A stretch of 9,196 nt of DNA from the NCBI GenBank assembly GCA_936931335.1, contig CAKZIH010000341.1:1-9196 (forward strand). Reading direction: 5' to 3'. The first letter of the stretch is position 1. The number at the start of each line of letters is the position of its first letter. Shown piece after piece: positions 1 through 6,134 of the stretch. Source of the stretch: an uncultured Nostocoides sp. (lineage in GTDB: Bacteria; Actinomycetota; Actinomycetes; Actinomycetales; Dermatophilaceae). Below the pieces are notes generated by a model. The model had not been told where the DNA came from, ran no database searches, and was given only the letters and a program-made list of their open reading frames with translations. The position numbers and the translations under genes were made by a program.

Positions 1-12
1 CTCTTCCGATCT
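1..12. other. Illumina adapter remnant at contig end
   Basis: The first 12 bases, CTCTTCCGATCT, equal the 3' end of the standard Illumina TruSeq adapter (reverse complement AGATCGGAAGAG). In the minus-strand gene that runs off this end, the protein reads as a normal amidohydrolase up to base 13, and the next four codons are exactly the adapter read in frame. This is seen directly. That it is untrimmed adapter and not genomic DNA is an inference, but a strong one given its position at base 1. The four codons it adds (Arg-Ser-Glu-Glu) should not be counted as protein. Confidence 0.93.
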
Positions 13-1407
13 CGCCCCGTCGGTGCTCGCCGCCAGCGCCTGGGCCGGGGTGAGTGCCTCCTGCGGCTGCCAGGCCGGCCGTTCGTCGGCGCTGCGATGG
101 ACCGCGGCCGCCATCGCCAGCCACGGATCGAGCGGGGAGACCGGGGCGTCGGAGCCGAGGCGCACCTCCACCCCGGCGGCGAGCATCGAGCTGAGCGCGA
201 ACGCCCAGGGGAGCTGCCCCGGCCAGGAGCGATCCATGACGTCCCGGTCGTCCAGCAGATGCGCCGGTTGCACGCTCGCCGCCAAGTTGAATTCGGCCAT
301 TCGCTCGAAGAGCCCCGGCGCGCCCAATTGCACGTGCTCCAGGGTGTCCTTGGTGCGGGGGTCTGCGGGGCGGCTCGCCCCGCCGGCGGCAGCGAAGGCG
401 TCCAGCGCCTGCTCCAGCGCCGCATCCCCGATGGCGTGTACCGCCGCGGACAGACCCGCCATACGGCCGCGGGCAATCAACGAACTCAGCTCTGCGAGTG
501 AGAGATTCGCCGCCCCGCAGGTGGGGTGGGCGCCGGCATACGGGCTCGTCGTCCACGCGGTACGCGTGTTGAGCGAACCATCGGAGATCACCTTCAGCGG
601 ACCCATGGTGACCAGGTCGGAGGGGTGCAACGGCATACCGGATCGGACGCCGGCGGCGATCGCCTCGTCCAGGTCGGCGGCATAGACGCCGGTGCGCACG
701 CGCAGCAGGTTCAGACCGCGCTCGACGCGGGCCGGCCATTCGCGGAAGCCCGGTTCCCATTCCAGGTCGACGACGCCGACCACACCTGAGGCCGCGGCTT
801 CGCGCTGGGCCGCCAGGTATGCCGCGTCCACCGCCCCCGGTGCCACCGGCCGTTCGCGCAGCCGGCCGAAGACGGGGAACCAGTCGTTCTCGCTGAGCAT
901 CCCGTCGGTGGGTGGGACCTCGAGCAACCGCAGCGCGGCGGAGCTCAGCCAACCGTTATGGGCATCTCCGCTGATCAGGACCACGGCCCGGCCGCCGGCG
1001 GCGGCGTCAAGTTCGGCGACGGTGCCGGGACGTGACCAACCGGAGCTGCGATAGCCGAAGCCGACGACCAGATCATCCACAGCGGGCGCGACCTGCGCCA
1101 GGTGCGCCCGGACCCGATCGAGCACCTCCTGCGGCCAGGTCGTGCCGGACAGATCGATGCGCCCGCGGGTGTCGGCCCATTGCCCGAAATGGACATGCTG
1201 ATCCCACAGCCCGGGGATCAGCCACCGGCCCTCGTAGGCGTGCACGGGTTCACCCCGGCTGGGGGTCAGTTGGGGAGCGACCTCGAGCACCCGGCCGCCG
1301 CCCAGGCGCACGTCCACGACCCCGGCCGGAGCCGGTATGCCGCCCACCGCCACGATGCGCACTGCCTGCAGCAGCGTCGTCCCGGGGTACTCGCTCTGCT
1401 CGCTCAT
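13..1407 (-). CDS. YtcJ-like metal-dependent amidohydrolase, C-terminus missing
   Basis: Metal-dependent hydrolase of the amidohydrolase superfamily, Amidohydro_3/YtcJ branch, probably cytoplasmic and hydrolysing an amide or related C-N bond; the substrate cannot be told. 465 codons are present. The metal-site pattern is in order: His71-x-His73 after an N-terminal beta segment (GLWDQHVHF), Lys272 in LKVISDGS, His324 in AVHAIGD, His358 in LEHVQ and Asp420 in GSDAPVSP. Family members run to roughly 520-550 residues, so about 60-80 C-terminal residues lie beyond the contig end; the break is artificial because adapter follows. I chose ATG 1407. An in-frame ATG three codons upstream (1416) is possible, but a CAGGAT hexamer 7 bases before 1407 could be a leaderless -10. 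No clear Shine-Dalgarno is visible. It diverges from the Nudix gene across 117 bases. An alternative narrower name (exoenzyme regulatory protein AepA-like) is family labelling only. Confidence 0.92.
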
Positions 1408-1465
1408 TCGGGGCATCCTGCCAGCACCGCCGGTGGCGGCCGGACCCGGCACCCGGGCCGCTGGC

Positions 1466-1471
1466 TAGGCT
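1466..1471 (+). promoter_or_regulatory. Candidate -10 box for the Nudix gene
   Basis: TAGGCT fits the actinobacterial -10 pattern TAnnnT and lies 53 bases before the Nudix ATG, inside the 117-base gap between two divergent starts. Transcription would begin near 1478 and leave a leader of roughly 45 bases carrying a Shine-Dalgarno. No convincing -35 is visible. Inference from pattern only. Confidence 0.4.
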
Positions 1472-1510
1472 GGCCGACGGCCGTCAGGAAGGTGTCCCAG
1501 CGGCGATGTG

Positions 1511-1515
1511 GGAGG
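1511..1515 (+). promoter_or_regulatory. Ribosome binding site of the Nudix gene
   Basis: GGAGG lies 9 bases before ATG 1525. This is the best Shine-Dalgarno in the window. It decides the start against an upstream in-frame extension that would overlap the divergent amidohydrolase gene and has no family similarity. Confidence 0.8.
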
Positions 1516-1524
1516 AAGCAGCGG

Positions 1525-1992
1525 ATGAGCGAGACGGCATACCAGACCCCGGCAATCCCGGTGTCCTGCGGGGCATTGCTGCGCGACGAGCAGGGCCGCA
1601 TTCTCATCCTCAAGCCGACGTACAAGTCCGGCTGGACGATCCCCGGCGGGGTGATGGAAGCCGACGGTGAGAGCCCCTGGGACGCCTGCCGCCGCGAGGT
1701 GCGCGAAGAGACTGGGATAGAGGTGACTCGCGGCCGGCTCGCGGTGGTCGACACTAGGCCGTCGTCCAGCGGCTTCGGACTGCGCTATCTCTTCGACTGC
1801 GGCGCGCTGCCCGAGGCCACCCTCGCCGGAATCACGGTGCAGCGCAGCGAGATTTCGCAGTTCAAGCTGGCCGATCCCGATGAATCCCTCGGCCTATTGC
1901 GCAAGGCCATCTCCCGGCGGGTCGCCGCCGCGCTGGCCAGTGACGTATGCCGTTACCTAGAGGACGGACGCCCGGTCGACGGCGTGTCCTGA
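1525..1992 (+). CDS. Nudix hydrolase
   Basis: Nudix-fold pyrophosphohydrolase of 155 residues, which hydrolyses a nucleoside diphosphate linked to some other moiety (X); the substrate is not readable from sequence. The Nudix box lies at residues 41-66: it opens GGVMEADGES and closes with REVREETGI, giving the catalytic R-E-x-x-E-E-x-G core with the metal-binding Glu residues. The opening Gly-to-Glu spacing is x6 instead of the usual x5, so there is one extra residue in the loop before the catalytic helix. The start is set by GGAGG 9 bases upstream. The size is typical of a single-domain Nudix protein. The last 40 bases overlap the 3' end of the convergent membrane-protein gene. It is divergent from the amidohydrolase, and no functional link between the two is evident. 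Confidence 0.9.
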   Translation: MSETAYQTPAIPVSCGALLRDEQGRILILKPTYKSGWTIPGGVMEADGESPWDACRREVREETGIEVTRGRLAVVDTRPSSSGFGLRYLFDCGALPEATLAGITVQRSEISQFKLADPDESLGLLRKAISRRVAAALASDVCRYLEDGRPVDGVS

Positions 1993-2681
1993 GCCGTCTG
2001 ACGATCCCGGCTGCGCGCGGGACGCTGCTGCCCCGCCCGCTGCCGACTCGTTCGCTGCTCATTCGTCGCGGGGGAGCGCTTGCCCAGGTCGATGCCGGCA
2101 TCGGCCGCATCGAGGCGCGCCAGGGCGGAGATGGTTGCGGCGTCGCCGCGCTGCAGATCACCCCAGGGATCGGAACTGATCCGGGCGATCCGTTCCACTG
2201 GCAGGGTGGCCAGGGCCCGGAAGGCGAAGAACGAGGGATCGCAGTCCGCGGCGAGCAGCCCGCGCACCGCGGCCGAGCGCTGCGCAAAGCGGCGGCGCAT
2301 CACCACATACGGGACCCCGACCGCGAGCACGGGGGCGAAGAAGAGCACCAAGCCCACGGCGTTGGCCAGGGTATGCAGCCCCTCAGCCGCCTGCTGGCCG
2401 GCGCTGGACAGGGTGTCGCCGGGGGCGGCCAGCTTGCCGAAGATGTCGGAGAGCCGGTCACCGATGATCGCCACATCGGACAGTTCGCGGGAGGCGCCGG
2501 CGAGGCGGTCGTTGACCGCATTCCCGCTGCCGACCAGCGCCTCGGCCGGCCCGGCCAGCGCGGCGATCAGCCCGTGCACCATCCGCGCGATCAGGGCCCA
2601 GGCGAGCACCCATCCGAGCAGGAGGGCGTCGCCGAGCACCTGCCGGGTGCGATGGGCGGGGAGCTGCGAGTACCAGGTCAT
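1953..2681 (-). CDS. Two-helix membrane protein of unknown function
   Basis: A protein of 242 residues that I cannot assign to a characterised function. Two hydrophobic helices are visible at about residues 18-41 and 105-128. HRTRQ precedes the first and RRRFAQR follows the second, so the positive-inside rule puts both ends in the cytoplasm and residues 42-104 outside. The outer loop is amphipathic and Ala/Gly/Ser-rich. The cytoplasmic part (residues 130-200) holds FFAFRALATLP followed by a segment ending DLQRGDAATISALARLDAADAGIDL, resembling conserved hypothetical proteins of actinomycetes (from memory, unverified). The last 40 residues are Arg/Gln/Ser-rich and look disordered. I chose ATG 2681: the frame stays open upstream to 2768, but that would run into the divergent decarboxylase gene, and TAGACT sits 8 bases before 2681. 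The end overlaps the Nudix gene by 40 bases. Confidence 0.75.
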   Translation of the reverse strand: MTWYSQLPAHRTRQVLGDALLLGWVLAWALIARMVHGLIAALAGPAEALVGSGNAVNDRLAGASRELSDVAIIGDRLSDIFGKLAAPGDTLSSAGQQAAEGLHTLANAVGLVLFFAPVLAVGVPYVVMRRRFAQRSAAVRGLLAADCDPSFFAFRALATLPVERIARISSDPWGDLQRGDAATISALARLDAADAGIDLGKRSPATNEQRTSRQRAGQQRPARSRDRQTAQDTPSTGRPSSR

Positions 2682-2689
2682 CGGTGGGG

Positions 2690-2695
2690 AGTCTA
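2690..2695 (-). promoter_or_regulatory. Candidate leaderless -10 of the membrane-protein gene
   Basis: On the minus strand TAGACT is followed by 8 bases and then ATG 2681. A TAnnnT hexamer this close to the start codon is the usual signature of a leaderless transcript in actinobacteria. There is no Shine-Dalgarno in between. Pattern-based inference. Confidence 0.5.
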
Positions 2696-2719
2696 GGCAC
2701 GTGGGCCGATTCGGCTCGC

Positions 2720-2725
2720 TAGAGT
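2720..2725 (+). promoter_or_regulatory. Candidate leaderless -10 of the decarboxylase gene
   Basis: TAGAGT, preceded by GC, ends 7 bases before... the bases before ATG 2732 number six, so transcription would begin at or next to the A of the start codon. No Shine-Dalgarno lies between them. It shares a 50-base divergent promoter region with the membrane-protein gene on the other strand, so the two promoters are nearly back to back and may compete or share control. Confidence 0.5.
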
Positions 2726-2731
2726 CCGGCC

Positions 2732-4171
2732 ATGACGCCCGAGGAGTTCCGCGCCGCAGCGCACGCACTCGTGGACTGGGTCGCCGACCATCGCGAGCGC
2801 ATCCCGGACCTGCCGGTGGCCGCGCAGGTCACCCCGGGGCAGGTGCGCGCCGGCCTTCCGGGCCATGCTCCCGAGCAGCCCCAGCCCTTCGAGCGACTCC
2901 TCGCCGATTTGGACGCGGTTGTCGTCCCAGGCATCACGCAGACCCAGTCACCCGGCTTCTTCGGGTGGTTCCCCAGCAATGCCTCGCTGGCATCGATCCT
3001 CGGCGACTATGCCTCCTCCGGGGTCGCCGCGCTGGGGATCACCTGGCAGTCCGCGCCCGCGCTCACCGAGGTCGAGCAGGCGGTCACCGAATGGCTGCGC
3101 GAGCTGTGCGGCCTGGGGCCGCGGTGGCGCGGCGCGATCCAGGACACGGCGTCCACCGGCACCCTGGTGGCCCTGCTGGCCGCCCGGGAGCGGGCCAGCG
3201 GGATGAGCATCGACGGCGGCGGGTTGCAGGCCTGCCCGCAGCCGCTGGTGGTCTACGCCTCCGAGCACAGCCATTCCTCGGTCCCCAAAGGCGTCTTGCT
3301 CGCCGGTTTCGGCCGGGACAACCTGCGCTATGTCGGCGTCGACCCGCAGACCTATGCCATGCGGCCCGAAGCGCTGCGCGCCGCGATGCAGGCGGATGTG
3401 GCGGCCGGACGCAGGCCCGCCGCAGTGGTCGCCGCGGTCGGGACCACCGGCACCTGCGCCATGGATCCGGTCGGCGAAATCGTCGCTGTGGCAGCGGAAT
3501 TCGGAGCCTGGGTGCACGTCGATGCGGCGATGGCCGGCTCCGCGATGCTGCTGCCCGAGTGCGCCCACCTCTTCGCCGGCATCGACGGCGCCGACTCCCT
3601 GGTGTGGAATCCGCACAAGTGGCTGGGCACGATCCTCGACTGCTCCCTGCTGTATGTGCGCGATGTCGATCACCTGGTGGCCTGCATGGCGACCACCCCG
3701 TCCTACTTGCGGGCGAGCACCGACGACCAGGTCGTGCAGTACAAGGACTGGGGCATCCCGCTGGGGCGGCGCTTCCGCGCGCTCAAGCTGTGGTTCCACC
3801 TGCACCTGGAGGGCGCGGAGGCCATCCGGGAGCGCCTGCGCCGAGACCTGGCCAATGCCGCCTGGCTCGCCGAAACCATTGCCGCAGAACCCGAATGGCG
3901 TGTGCTCGCCCCTGTGGACCTGCAGACGGTATGCGTGCGACACGAGCCGGCCGGGTTGACGGGGGAGGGGCTGGACCGGCATACCTTGGCGTGGGCGGAG
4001 GCGATCAACAGCGGTGGCCGCGCCTTCGTCTCCCCGAGCATCCTCGACGGACGCTGGATGGTGCGCATCTCGATCGGCGCCGAGGCGACCGAACGCGCGG
4101 ACGTCGCGGCCCTATGGGAGCTGATGCGGCATACCGCCGCGGCGGCTGCGGCGGGCGCCCCGGCCGACTAG
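2732..4171 (+). CDS. PLP-dependent group II decarboxylase, aromatic amino acid type
   Basis: Pyridoxal-5'-phosphate enzyme of 479 residues, the normal length for the aromatic-L-amino-acid decarboxylase (AADC/DDC) family, predicted to remove CO2 from an amino acid to give an amine in the cytoplasm. Visible landmarks, by comparison with human DDC as I remember it: the substrate-pocket segment FFGWFPSN at 76-83; Ala140-Ser141 for the phosphate; His181 (HSSV) stacking on PLP; Asp264 in HVDAA pairing with the pyridine nitrogen; Lys296 in NPHKW forming the Schiff base; Tyr337 (QYKDW) on the catalytic loop, followed by GIPLGRRFRALKLWF. Tyr in that loop favours decarboxylase over aldehyde synthase activity. 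Met267 stands where many members have Tyr (VDAAYAGSA). Substrate (Trp, Tyr, Phe or DOPA) is undecided. It starts behind a likely leaderless promoter. The next gene lies 46 bases on and probably has its own promoter. Confidence 0.93.
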   Translation: MTPEEFRAAAHALVDWVADHRERIPDLPVAAQVTPGQVRAGLPGHAPEQPQPFERLLADLDAVVVPGITQTQSPGFFGWFPSNASLASILGDYASSGVAALGITWQSAPALTEVEQAVTEWLRELCGLGPRWRGAIQDTASTGTLVALLAARERASGMSIDGGGLQACPQPLVVYASEHSHSSVPKGVLLAGFGRDNLRYVGVDPQTYAMRPEALRAAMQADVAAGRRPAAVVAAVGTTGTCAMDPVGEIVAVAAEFGAWVHVDAAMAGSAMLLPECAHLFAGIDGADSLVWNPHKWLGTILDCSLLYVRDVDHLVACMATTPSYLRASTDDQVVQYKDWGIPLGRRFRALKLWFHLHLEGAEAIRERLRRDLANAAWLAETIAAEPEWRVLAPVDLQTVCVRHEPAGLTGEGLDRHTLAWAEAINSGGRAFVSPSILDGRWMVRISIGAEATERADVAALWELMRHTAAAAAAGAPAD

Positions 4172-4175
4172 GCGA

Positions 4176-4189
4176 CCCACGCGGGTGGG
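4176..4189 (+). other. Small hairpin after the decarboxylase gene
   Basis: CCCAC pairs with GTGGG around a four-base GCGG loop, five bases after the TAG stop. There is no U tract behind it, so it is at best a weak terminator or a 3'-end stabiliser. A five-pair stem can arise by chance in such GC-rich DNA. Confidence 0.22.
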
Positions 4190-4203
4190 CAGGGCGCCGC
4201 GAT

Positions 4204-4209
4204 TAGGCT
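4204..4209 (+). promoter_or_regulatory. Candidate leaderless -10 of the acyltransferase gene
   Basis: TAGGCT is followed by 8 bases and ATG 4218, the same arrangement as upstream of the decarboxylase and membrane-protein genes. No Shine-Dalgarno is seen. It suggests separate transcription from the decarboxylase despite the 46-base gap. Confidence 0.45.
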
Positions 4210-4217
4210 GAGCCGCC

Positions 4218-5326
4218 ATGCCCACCCCCGCCCCGTCACGGCGTCCGCCGGGCCTGCCGGCCCTGACCGGGGTGCGCGCGCTGGCGGCGGTATGGGTGGT
4301 GCTCTTCCACTTCCGCGGCACCTTTGAGTCCCTAGCCCCGTGGCTCACCGTCGCCGATCCGGTATGGCGGGCCGGCTACCTCGGGGTGGACCTCTTCCTT
4401 GCCCTCAGCGGGTTCGTGCTCGCCTACAACTACGCCGACCGGATGACGACCTGGTCGTGGTGGGCGTCCAGTTGCGTTCTGGCGCAACCGGATTGCTCGT
4501 GTGTGGCCTGCGCATGTGGCCACCTTGCACATCGACCTGATCACCGCCTGGGTGCAGGGGCGACTCGGGGTGGGGCCGGGCGGACACCGGCGGACGCTCT
4601 CGGCATACCTGCAGAACCTGGTGATGGTGCAGAACTGGTTCAGCGACCGACCAAGCTTCAACGGCCCGGCCTGGTCCATCAGCAGCGAATGGTTCGCCTA
4701 TCTGCTCGCGCCGTTGCTCTTCCTCGCGCTGGCCCGGGTGCGGCGCGCCGGGCCGCTGCTCGCCGTGGCCGCCGCGGCGTATGCCGTGATGCTCGCGACC
4801 TTCGCCGCCTTTGCCCTGCCCAACGGCAACCTGGAGCACATGTTCTATATGCGCATCGGCCCGGAGTTCCTCGCCGGGCGGCGCTCTGCCTGGCCTGGAC
4901 CCGGGGTGGTCTGGACTGGGTCGGCTGGCGCCCCGGCTGGGGGCGGGCGTGCTCGCGGTGGTGTGGTTGATCCCGGCGAGCCATAGTGGGCACTACTGGA
5001 TGGCCCCGGCTCCCGGCCTGTGCGTCGAGGCGCTCGCCGCCAACCGGTCCATGCCGGCCCGCATCCTTGCCCGGCCGGGCCTGGTGCGGGCGGGGGAGGC
5101 CTCCTATTGCCTTTATCTGACGCACTATCTGCTGCGCGATCCTGTCGACGCTCTCGGCGTATGGGGTGCCGCCAGCGGCCTGCGCGCGGCGCTGGCCCTC
5201 GCTGTGATCGTGTTCATGCTCGCTGCCGCCGCATGGCTGCTGCATGTCGGCGTGGAGCGGCCGGCGCGGAATCTGTTGCGTGCGCGGCCCGCGCGCCGAA
5301 CACTCAGCGGACCCGCAGCACGCTGA
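4218..5326 (+). pseudogene. Acyltransferase-3 family membrane protein, frame broken three times
   Basis: Remnant or mis-sequenced gene of an integral membrane O-acyltransferase (AT3/OafA-type), a family that acylates surface glycans or other exported molecules. The whole span would give about 369 residues, a normal AT3 length. The start shows the AT3 signature Arg20-x10-His31 in a first membrane helix, then GYLGVDLFLALSGFVLAYNY. The coding frame then moves: near 4461-4480 there is one base too many (dropping A4470 restores VAFWRNRIARVWPAHVA); near 4876-4884 one base is missing (giving ALCLAWTRGGLDWVGWRP in the first frame); and the C run 4931-4934 appears one C short (giving RLGAGVLAVVW to the TGA at 5324). 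Later landmarks are AWSISSEWFAYLLAPLL and EASYCLYLTHYLL. As written, translation from 4218 would run out of frame to 4970 and lose most of the membrane domain. Decay and indel errors are both possible. The last 23 bases overlap the convergent MDMPI gene. Confidence 0.85.
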
Positions 5327-5927
5327 CGCCGGTCCCGGACAACTCGTCAAGGAAGGCAATGCGCCCGGCCATCGCCATCAGCAGTGCCAGCAGCGGGCCT
5401 CGCACCGGCAGTCCCGAGCCGTGGCTCCAGTCGGCGTTGTCGGCCTCCAGGCGCAAGCCGGCCACCCGAGAGCGGGCCCCGATCAGGGTGTCGGACTTCA
5501 GATAGAAGTCGGCCACCGCGCGCAGCGCCTCCGGGGGATAGTCGTGCACCATCCCGAGCGCGTGCCGGATGTCCTCGGCATGCACGATGGTCTCGCCGAG
5601 CCAGGACAACTTGGGCCCGGGTGGCGCGGTGGTGCTCTCCAGCGCGGCCTCGAAGTTGTTGATGGTCGCCTGCAGGTCTCCGTCCCGCTCGCGCTCGACG
5701 CCGGTGGCCACGAACCGCTTTAAGGAAAACCGCGCCGGCAACAAGCCGGTGGCGAAAGCGACCGGCGAGGTGCGCGCCGTCGACGTCATATGGGCCAGGC
5801 AGTCCCGGACGGTCCACTGTTCGCACAACGACGGCGTGTCCCAGGCGGCCGCGTCCGGGATCGTCTTGAGGTCGGCGAGGAGGGCGCGTCGCTCGGCGTG
5901 CACGAGCGGCCAGATGTCGAGGCTCAC
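5304..5927 (-). CDS. Maleylpyruvate isomerase (MDMPI)/DinB-like mycothiol-dependent family protein
   Basis: Predicted soluble four-helix-bundle metalloprotein of 207 residues, from the actinobacterial family named after mycothiol-dependent maleylpyruvate isomerase. It opens LVHAERRALLADL. His46 lies in WTVRDCLAHM and Glu112-x3-His116 in GETIVHAEDIRHALG; this matches the His, Glu-x3-His zinc site reported for the Corynebacterium glutamicum enzyme. The true reaction is open: most paralogues are unassigned and may be mycothiol S-transferases, with no aromatic-degradation genes nearby to suggest maleylpyruvate. The start is GTG 5927; no Shine-Dalgarno is clear, and a GAGAAT hexamer 8 bases upstream (5936-5941) could be an imperfect leaderless -10. 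Its stop overlaps the end of the convergent acyltransferase gene. Only the 207-base gap 5928-6134 separates it from rpsO, which diverges from it. Confidence 0.85.
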   Translation of the reverse strand: MSLDIWPLVHAERRALLADLKTIPDAAAWDTPSLCEQWTVRDCLAHMTSTARTSPVAFATGLLPARFSLKRFVATGVERERDGDLQATINNFEAALESTTAPPGPKLSWLGETIVHAEDIRHALGMVHDYPPEALRAVADFYLKSDTLIGARSRVAGLRLEADNADWSHGSGLPVRGPLLALLMAMAGRIAFLDELSGTGVSVLRVR

Positions 5928-6010
5928 GGCGACGAATTCTCACGTATCCAGCACCCTGGCCCCTATCCGGCGCGCCGTTCTGGGACGACCCACCCGCCGT
6001 GGCCGGCGAT

Positions 6011-6040
6011 TTCCGTGCCTGCGGTGGTCGCTGATAGCGT
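6011..6040 (+). promoter_or_regulatory. Candidate rpsO promoter
   Basis: TTCCGT (6011-6016) and TAGCGT (6035-6040) are separated by 18 bases and resemble a housekeeping -35/-10 pair; the -10 keeps TAnnnT. Transcription would start near 6047 and leave a leader of about 88 bases. A rival -10, TTAGAT at 6053-6058, lacks a -35. The rest of 5928-6134 holds no gene. Pattern-based inference. Confidence 0.4.
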
Positions 6041-6112
6041 GGAGTATTGCCGTTAGATCGGCCGCGGATACCAGAGCCCCGGTGGACCAGCCCGGGCGCG
6101 CCGCGCAACAAT

Positions 6113-6134
6113 CGCGAAAGAGAGCCGTTCGTCT
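6113..6134 (+). promoter_or_regulatory. rpsO translation initiation region with small stem
   Basis: AAAGAGAG (6117-6124) is the only purine-rich stretch before ATG 6135 and is a weak Shine-Dalgarno, 10 bases away. CGAA (6115-6118) can pair with TTCG (6128-6131), with a G-U pair outside, enclosing that stretch in the loop. S15 represses its own mRNA through leader structures in several bacterial phyla; whether this small stem takes part is a guess. Confidence 0.3.

Noticed and set aside
1102..1524. N-terminal extension of the Nudix gene to an upstream start
   Set aside because: It would overlap the divergent amidohydrolase and encode low-complexity sequence; GGAGG before 1525 and the family length support the short form.
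2682..2768. Longer start (2768) for the minus-strand membrane protein
   Set aside because: The extra 29 residues would overlap the decarboxylase start and remove the promoter spacer, and they show no membrane-protein character.
2948..3982. Minus-strand open frame of 344 codons opposite the decarboxylase gene
   Set aside because: It is fully antisense to a confidently recognised enzyme and rich in Gly, Arg and His with no recognisable family or start signal.
2080..4206. Plus-strand open frame of about 700 codons across the membrane-protein and decarboxylase genes
   Set aside because: It is a shadow frame kept open by high GC. Its sequence is Arg/Ala/Gly/Pro low complexity with no domain, while another frame holds a complete PLP decarboxylase and the minus strand a membrane protein.
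4461..4934. Programmed ribosomal frameshifting in the acyltransferase gene
   Set aside because: Three shifts of mixed direction, no slippery heptamer and no family precedent; pseudogene or sequence error fits better.
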